A DNA stretch of 16,502 nt from DASRCB01 sp035653295 (GTDB lineage Bacteria; Acidobacteriota; Terriglobia; Bryobacterales; Bryobacteraceae), in assembly GCA_035653295.1 (NCBI GenBank), contig DASRCB010000364.1, positions 1-16,502 of the forward strand, in the 5' to 3' direction. Below are positions 12,104 through 16,502 of the stretch, in pieces; position 1 is the stretch's first letter, and each line of letters begins with the position of its first letter. The notes under the pieces are model-generated. The model was not told the DNA's origin. It searched no databases and was given only the letters and a program-made list of their open reading frames with translations. The translations under genes and the position numbers were made by a program.

Positions 12104-14950
12104 TCAGAAGTATACGCCCCGGCGCGATACGTAATCTCGCATGAGAACTACGTCGGTAGTGTCTGTCCCCTGTGCAAACGCAAGTCTCCGGCCATCCGGC
12201 GAAAACGCGAACTCCTTCACGCGCCCGGACTGGAAATGCGTGATTTGCCGCAGCGGGCCGCCCTGCGCCGGCTGCAGCCAGAGATTCGTCGCTCCGTTCT
12301 GCTCCCACTCAATCAACAGCCCCGAATCGTCGGGCGTCCATCGAATCCCTCCGCCGTTCAGGTGACCGCTGATGTTCGGGGCGAGCTTTCGGACCAGCGA
12401 ACCGGTGTGCGCATCAATAATGTCCAGATTGGCGTTCCGCATTGACCAAACGCCATCGAACACGGCAACCCATTTCAGGTTCGACGATACCGCGCAGTCC
12501 TCGCCGGGAAGCGGGAACATCATAGTCGGCGCGGAGCCGTCCAGTCCTGCGCGCCACAGCGCGGCGCGTCCGCCCCGGTCGGAAACAAACAAAACACTCC
12601 GGCTGTCCGGCGCGCAGTGGGGATCGCTGTCCACGCTCGCGCCGCTGGTCACCGGACTCGTTTCGCCGGTCACAAGGTCGGCCTTCCACAGATTCAGTTG
12701 TTGCCGCCGGTCGGACTTGAATATTACGGTGCGGCCGTCGGGACACACTGCCTGTTCCGCGTTGTAGTACGGCCCCTGCGTTATCGGCCGCACCTGTTCG
12801 CCGGGGCGTATCAGCGACAGATTCCAGCCCTCCGCGTCCGGCGTGGAAGCGATCAGTTCATCTCTGCCCGCCCAGACCAGGCCGTTGAAAAACGTCCCCT
12901 CGCGGTCGGTCGTGATCTGAACCGGTTCTCCCAGCGCATTCCCGCTCCAGGGCGCTGCCCAGAGGTGATAGGAAAACTTGCGAAAGCTGCTGGCCAGGAC
13001 ATCCGCCGCCGCCGAGAGACTCAGACCCGAGTAAGTATCCAGGTCGTTGGTGATGCGCTGTGTCCTTCCACTCGGATAGTCGACCAGCAGGAGCTGGAAC
13101 ATCGTGTTGCCGCCCGCGATCAGAGCCAGCAGATGCCGTTGATCCGGAAGCCACGCCACGGCGTCAACGGCGGTGTACGACTGCGGACCGAAACTGCGAA
13201 GATGTCCCGACCTCGTATCCACGACGGCCAACCCACAGGGATTGCCGGAGCAGGCCGAGGTTGCTATATAACGATCGTCCGGAGACCATGCGAGCGCGTC
13301 GTCGAAGTACTCCGAACCGGACCGCCGGATCAGCGTTCGCGATTCCCCGGTCAGCAAATCGAGAACGTTCACTGAGAAGGTGGTTCCTTCCGTCCGGTCC
13401 ATGTAAGCGGCAAACCGGCCGTCGTGCGACATGGCAAAGCTCATATGCGGGTGGGCCGAGATTCTCTTTGCATTCCCTCCCAGCAGCGGAACACGGAAAA
13501 GGCCCTCCGCTTCGGGCCGCGTCTCAGCGCGATCGAAGTACAGCCAGGCGCCGTCCGCCGAAAAGCCCAGACCGGGAATTGTACCCTGCGCTGTTGTAAC
13601 CGTCTGGATGTCGGCGCCGGTAGCGACCTGCCGCAAATGGATGCTGTTCCCGGACGGCTCGCTGCTGATATACGCCAGGTATTTTCCGTCTGGCGAGAGG
13701 GCAGGCCGCGAAGCGCGGCCGGTATCAGTCAGACGAACGATCTGGCGGTGCTCGCCCGGCGCAAGAGACCGTGAGCGGAACAGGAACCACGCGGCGGCCC
13801 CCGCCACGAGCGCCAGCGCTGTGGCAGCCCGGACCCGGTTTCGGCGCACCCCAGTCCTCTTCGCCTGCGCTGATTGCGAGCTCGAGCTGTGATAAACAAG
13901 ACGCCGGCAGTGGCTGCGCAGGTCGGCCGCGGTCTGAAATCGAAGCTCCGGGTCTTTTTCGATCAGGCGCAGAATTAACGCATCCAGTTCCGGAGTTACC
14001 GATGCGCGTATGGAAGACGGCGCAGGAGCATTGTGATGCAGGATGGCATTGAACACGGCGCCATCCGTGCCGTGCTCGAAGGGACGCACGCCGGTCGCGA
14101 GCTCATACGCTACAACGCCAAGACTGAAGAGATCGCTTCTCGGGCCCGCCGGGTCGCCCAGCACCTGTTCCGGCGACAGGTACTGAACCGTGCCCGGAAC
14201 GTTCCCGGGACGGGTTTGGAGCTGCGATCCGCTGGCTGGCGCCCCCGCCGTTTCACGCAGTTTCGCCAGCCCGAAATCGAGCACTTTGACGAACCCGTCG
14301 TTGCGAACCATGATGTTTTCGGGCTTGATGTCCCGATGCACGATTCCGGCCTCGTGAGCTGCGCTGAGCGCCGACGCTGCCTGCGAAATCAGATCCACAA
14401 TCGCATTTGCTTCCAGAGGACGGTGGCCGGCAATGAGTTGGCGCAACGTGCGCCCCTCAACGAACTCCATGGCGATATAGGGCCAGCCGTGGTCGAAGCT
14501 CGCCTCGAAAACGGAAACGATATTGGGATGGTTCAACAGCGACGCGGCTCGGGCTTCGCGATGAAACCGCTGGATGTGTTCTTTGCCGGGAAGGATGCCG
14601 TGCGGCAGCAGCTTCAGCGCCACCGTGCGACTCAGCCGCAGGTCCTCGGCTCTGAAGATCACCCCCATGCCGCCGCTGCCGATCTGTTCGCACAACCGGA
14701 AGTTACCGATAACCGTTCCCGCCGCTGGCAGATGGTCGGTCAGCAGCCGCGCAGCGTCGTCAATCGCCCCTCCATCCAGGAACGCTTCACCGGCGGCCGC
14801 CCCATCGGCCTCCAGCAATCGGAGCAGGTGCTGGCGCAGTTCGTCCTCGCCGCCGCAGGCGGAATCGATAGCAGCCGCACGCTCGCATTCCGGCAGCTCA
14901 CGGATCGCGCCGAAAAGCGCGCTCGCGCGCCGGTACAACTCGGGTTTCAT
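12104..14950 (-). CDS. Transmembrane Ser/Thr protein kinase with C-terminal PD40/WD40-like beta-propeller
   Basis: A 948-residue Hanks-type kinase. Residues 1-78 are the helical N-terminal extension common in acidobacterial kinases ('RAAAIDSACGGEDELRQ'). Kinase domain, about 83-350: glycine loop GSGGMG (91-96), K113 in VALK, E132, catalytic HRDIKPEN (205-212), DFG (225-227) and SPE (259-261); all key residues are present, so it should be active. A Ser/Arg-rich juxtamembrane stretch precedes one transmembrane helix (about 374-391). Residues 400-948 form a beta-propeller with many 'SPDGxxLAY'-type repeats (for example 419-427 and near the C-terminus 'FSPDGRRLAFA'), predicted periplasmic and possibly ligand sensing. 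Translation is probably coupled to the ECF sigma factor 2 nt downstream. The ATG at 14950 has no strong ribosome-binding site and lies close to a TATAAT (14965-14970), suggesting a very short leader. It is divergent from the DinB-fold gene. Confidence 0.95.
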   Translation of the reverse strand: MKPELYRRASALFGAIRELPECERAAAIDSACGGEDELRQHLLRLLEADGAAAGEAFLDGGAIDDAARLLTDHLPAAGTVIGNFRLCEQIGSGGMGVIFRAEDLRLSRTVALKLLPHGILPGKEHIQRFHREARAASLLNHPNIVSVFEASFDHGWPYIAMEFVEGRTLRQLIAGHRPLEANAIVDLISQAASALSAAHEAGIVHRDIKPENIMVRNDGFVKVLDFGLAKLRETAGAPASGSQLQTRPGNVPGTVQYLSPEQVLGDPAGPRSDLFSLGVVAYELATGVRPFEHGTDGAVFNAILHHNAPAPSSIRASVTPELDALILRLIEKDPELRFQTAADLRSHCRRLVYHSSSSQSAQAKRTGVRRNRVRAATALALVAGAAAWFLFRSRSLAPGEHRQIVRLTDTGRASRPALSPDGKYLAYISSEPSGNSIHLRQVATGADIQTVTTAQGTIPGLGFSADGAWLYFDRAETRPEAEGLFRVPLLGGNAKRISAHPHMSFAMSHDGRFAAYMDRTEGTTFSVNVLDLLTGESRTLIRRSGSEYFDDALAWSPDDRYIATSACSGNPCGLAVVDTRSGHLRSFGPQSYTAVDAVAWLPDQRHLLALIAGGNTMFQLLLVDYPSGRTQRITNDLDTYSGLSLSAAADVLASSFRKFSYHLWAAPWSGNALGEPVQITTDREGTFFNGLVWAGRDELIASTPDAEGWNLSLIRPGEQVRPITQGPYYNAEQAVCPDGRTVIFKSDRRQQLNLWKADLVTGETSPVTSGASVDSDPHCAPDSRSVLFVSDRGGRAALWRAGLDGSAPTMMFPLPGEDCAVSSNLKWVAVFDGVWSMRNANLDIIDAHTGSLVRKLAPNISGHLNGGGIRWTPDDSGLLIEWEQNGATNLWLQPAQGGPLRQITHFQSGRVKEFAFSPDGRRLAFAQGTDTTDVVLMRDYVSRRGVYF

Positions 14951-14964
14951 GAAGGTTACCGGCG

Positions 14965-14970
14965 CATTAT
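14965..14970 (-). promoter_or_regulatory. Candidate -10 element of the kinase-sigma operon
   Basis: TATAAT on the minus strand lies only 14 nt before the kinase ATG (14950). Initiation about 7 nt downstream would leave a leader near 8 nt, too short for a normal Shine-Dalgarno, and none is seen (GGTAACC only). No consensus -35 was found at 16-18 bp; CTGACA at 15014-15009 is too distant. This may be a near-leaderless promoter, or a chance match. Confidence 0.35.
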
Positions 14971-15070
14971 AGCGTGGCCGGTACTCTTTCTTCGGCGCCG
15001 TACGGTACTGTCAGAAACCCTCGCACGGCGTACTTGCCGACGGGGCGCCGAATGGTAAGATCGCGTGCAA

Positions 15071-15583
15071 ATGCGCATCACGAACCTTTTGCTGACCATG
15101 AGTGCAATTACCATACTGGCGGCCGCCCAGGATTCCATGACGGACGCCGGCGCCGGATGGGCGCCGGAGTTCAGGATGGCCGGGCGGCAGTTGATCGCAT
15201 TGGCGGAGGCCATTCCGGCGGACAAGTACGGGTGGCGTCCGGGCCCCGGAGTGCGCAGCGTCAGCGAGGTGCTGATGCACACGGCATCCGCCAATTACTT
15301 CTTTCTGAAATCCATGGGCGTGCACGCCGGCGCGGATCTGCCGAAGGATCCGGAAAAGACTGTGATCGCGAAGCCGGACGTGGTGCGATGGCTCAGGGCA
15401 TCGTTCGATGCGGTGGAGGAGAATTATCCGAAGATCGACAAACAGAAAGCGGTGAAGTTCCTGGGCCACGACGCGACCTGCGAGGGAGTGCTGCTGCGCG
15501 CCCTGGCGCATGCCAATGAGCACCTGGGGCAGATGATCGCGTATGCACGGGTGAATGGAGTTACGCCGCCCTGGTCCAGGTGA
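15071..15583 (+). CDS. Secreted DinB/YfiT-fold protein
   Basis: A 170-residue protein of the DinB-like four-helix-bundle superfamily, whose members are metal-dependent enzymes, often thiol transferases or of unknown activity. The three metal-ligand histidines expected for the family are visible: H70 in 'SEVLMH' at the end of helix 2, and H147-x3-H151 in 'ALAHANEHLGQ'. An N-terminal signal peptide (1-19, 'LLLTMSAITILAAA|Q') points to export, as is common in Acidobacteriota homologues. GTG 15065 is an alternative start 6 nt upstream; a weak GGTAAGA lies before both. The gene is divergent from the kinase operon with 120 bp between the two starts, so they may share control elements. Substrate unknown. 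Confidence 0.88.
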   Translation: MRITNLLLTMSAITILAAAQDSMTDAGAGWAPEFRMAGRQLIALAEAIPADKYGWRPGPGVRSVSEVLMHTASANYFFLKSMGVHAGADLPKDPEKTVIAKPDVVRWLRASFDAVEENYPKIDKQKAVKFLGHDATCEGVLLRALAHANEHLGQMIAYARVNGVTPPWSR

Positions 15584-15742
15584 GACGGCAGTTCAACGGG
15601 GGCTGGGAAATCGCCGCGCCCGATTCGCCGGTCACCACACTTTGGCGCCCGGTTCCGTTTTAGTTTTCAACAGCTTCCCCGAAATCTCCGCCTCGCCGCC
15701 TTGCTTCACAGGACTAAGATGCGGCCAGGAGGGAAGTCTCCC

Positions 15743-16339
15743 ATGTCTTCCGAACGTCGTATCCGCTCCTCGCGCGAAAATGGCGCCAAATCCCGCGGGC
15801 CAATCACCCCCGAGGGCAAACTGCGCTCGTGCCGCAACGCCGTGAAACACGGTCTGCTGAGCGAAATCATCGTCCTTCCAACCGAGCCGGCCGAGCGCTT
15901 CCTCCAACTCTCGAACGAACTGGACGACGAATTCCGCCCGTCGACACCCTTCCAGCGCCTCCAGGTCGAATCAATAGCCGCCTGTGCCTGGCGCATCCGC
16001 CGCGTCTGGGCCCTGGAGAAAACCGCCTACAAATACGAAGCCGGCCTCATGGGCCCGGCGACCCACCTCCCGCCCGACGAGAAAACCTACCGCTCCTTCC
16101 GCGCCATGGCCGACTTCACCAAAGCCCTCGAGCTCCTCAGCCGCTACGAATCCCGCTACGAGCGCCAGATGGCAAGGGCACACAAAACCCTCATGGCTTA
16201 CGACCCGGAGAAATTGCCAAAGGAACCCAGTCCCACAAACGAACACCTGCTGGACGACCCGCAACTAATTGACAGCACACCGAAACCCCACCCAACAACG
16301 GCATACCAGCACAGCCCACAGCGGACCCCTGGCCTGTGA
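15743..16339 (+). CDS. SRGPITPEGK-motif protein of unknown function, C-terminus running into repeats
   Basis: A 198-residue protein with the widespread but uncharacterised N-terminal signature 'ENGAKSRGPITPEGKLRS' (12-29) followed by 'RNAVKHGLLSE' (31-41). Residues 42-155 are mainly helical, charged and Arg-rich ('ESIAACAWRIRRVWALEKTA', 76-95; 'FTKALELLSRYESRYERQMA', 125-144). The last 30 residues are Pro/Thr-rich and coded by a degenerate repeat (16270-16327). No catalytic motif is apparent; the basic N-terminus might bind nucleic acid, which is inference. ATG 15743 is chosen because AGGAGGG (15727-15733) lies 9 nt upstream. The stop at 16337 may reflect a frameshift, since the next repeat copy is open in another frame to the window end. 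Confidence 0.75.
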   Translation: MSSERRIRSSRENGAKSRGPITPEGKLRSCRNAVKHGLLSEIIVLPTEPAERFLQLSNELDDEFRPSTPFQRLQVESIAACAWRIRRVWALEKTAYKYEAGLMGPATHLPPDEKTYRSFRAMADFTKALELLSRYESRYERQMARAHKTLMAYDPEKLPKEPSPTNEHLLDDPQLIDSTPKPHPTTAYQHSPQRTPGL

Positions 16340-16417
16340 CCCCTGCCGCGGCCCCGACTGACAGCACACCCGAAACCGAACCCAACGACGGAGCACCGGC
16401 ACAGCCCAGCGCGGACC
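16270..16417. repeat. Imperfect direct repeat of about 89-bp period
   Basis: Copy 1 (16270-16327) and copy 2 (16359-16417) share TGACAGCACAC, then CGAAACC, CCCAAC, ACGG, GCACAGCCCA and GCGGACC in the same order, with scattered substitutions and a 1-nt length difference. Copy 1 encodes the C-terminus of the SRGPITPEGK protein; copy 2 lies after its stop. A reduced third copy (CAGCACACAGCGGACC) follows at 16446-16461. Confidence 0.8.
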
Positions 16418-16429
16418 ACCGACCACGGG

Positions 16430-16502
16430 CCACGGCTTTTCGGCCCAGCACACAGCGGACCCCGGATCCCGGTTCCCGGACCACGGCTTTTCGGCCCAGC
16501 AC
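16430..16502. repeat. 22-bp exact direct repeat, 51-bp period, cut by window edge
   Basis: The same 22 bases, beginning CCACGGCTTTT and ending GCCCAGCAC, occur at 16430-16451 and 16481-16502, separated by a GC-rich block built of 7-bp steps (ACCCCGG, ATCCCGG, TTCCCGG). The array probably continues beyond the window. Just before it, GGACCAC, CGACCAC, GGGCCAC also show a 7-bp step. Confidence 0.85.

Noticed and set aside
16191..16502. Minus-strand open frame with repeated Gly/Arg/Val text at the right end
   Set aside because: It is the antisense of the repeat block and of the SRGPITPEGK gene, with no start context; its regularity comes from the DNA repeats.

Overview
The window looks like a chromosomal segment of an Acidobacteriota bacterium, most likely of the Bryobacterales/Solibacter kind. 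The evidence is high-GC coding with GC-rich third positions, a PEP-CTERM secreted protein, a Pkn-type Ser/Thr kinase fused to a PD40/WD40-like beta-propeller, an ECF sigma factor of the Sig-70_X6 type, a very large mosaic secreted protein, a secreted DinB-fold protein, and the 'SRGPITPEGK...RNAVKHGL' protein family often seen in such genomes. The lineage is an inference from gene content; no rRNA or other marker gene is present.

Layout. (1) 1-1754, minus strand: a tight cluster reading right to left of a degenerate receiver-domain protein, a 90-residue two-helix membrane protein and a tandem-domain universal stress protein. It ends directly against eight heptamer repeats (24-79). (2) 2122-3468, plus strand: a PAS/sigma-54 AAA+/Fis transcriptional activator, divergent from the first cluster. 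(3) 3469-5910, plus strand: a PEP-CTERM protein with a strong intrinsic terminator, then about 550 bp of non-coding DNA rich in inverted repeats, then a LuxI/GNAT-like acyltransferase. The leader of the PEP-CTERM gene and the region upstream of the acyltransferase share a pair of 8-mers in a hairpin context, so a common cis-element is possible. (4) 5911-6233: a convergent intergenic spacer with four near-perfect hairpins. (5) 6234-14950, minus strand: Ser/Thr kinase, then ECF sigma factor (2 nt apart, probably translationally coupled), then a 1645-residue secreted mosaic protein with plant-type leucine-rich repeats, Ig-like domains, a Gly-rich beta-helix, a LamG domain and three C-terminal 150-residue repeats. 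(6) 15071-16339, plus strand: a secreted DinB-fold protein and the SRGPITPEGK-family protein, whose 3' end runs into degenerate tandem repeats that reach the window edge.

How the genes may work together (inference): two regulatory modules stand out. In the first, a sigma-54 activator with a cysteine-rich PAS domain sits beside a PEP-CTERM surface protein and a LuxI/GNAT-like acyltransferase, recalling exosortase-associated exopolysaccharide or floc loci, although no exosortase lies in the window. In the second, a membrane kinase with an external propeller is joined to an ECF sigma factor and followed by a giant secreted recognition- or adhesion-type protein, which suggests an envelope signalling unit controlling a surface protein. 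The most promising unexplained signals are the structured region 4590-4800 with its partial duplicate at 3545-3581, and the plant-type LRR plus kinase/sigma arrangement.
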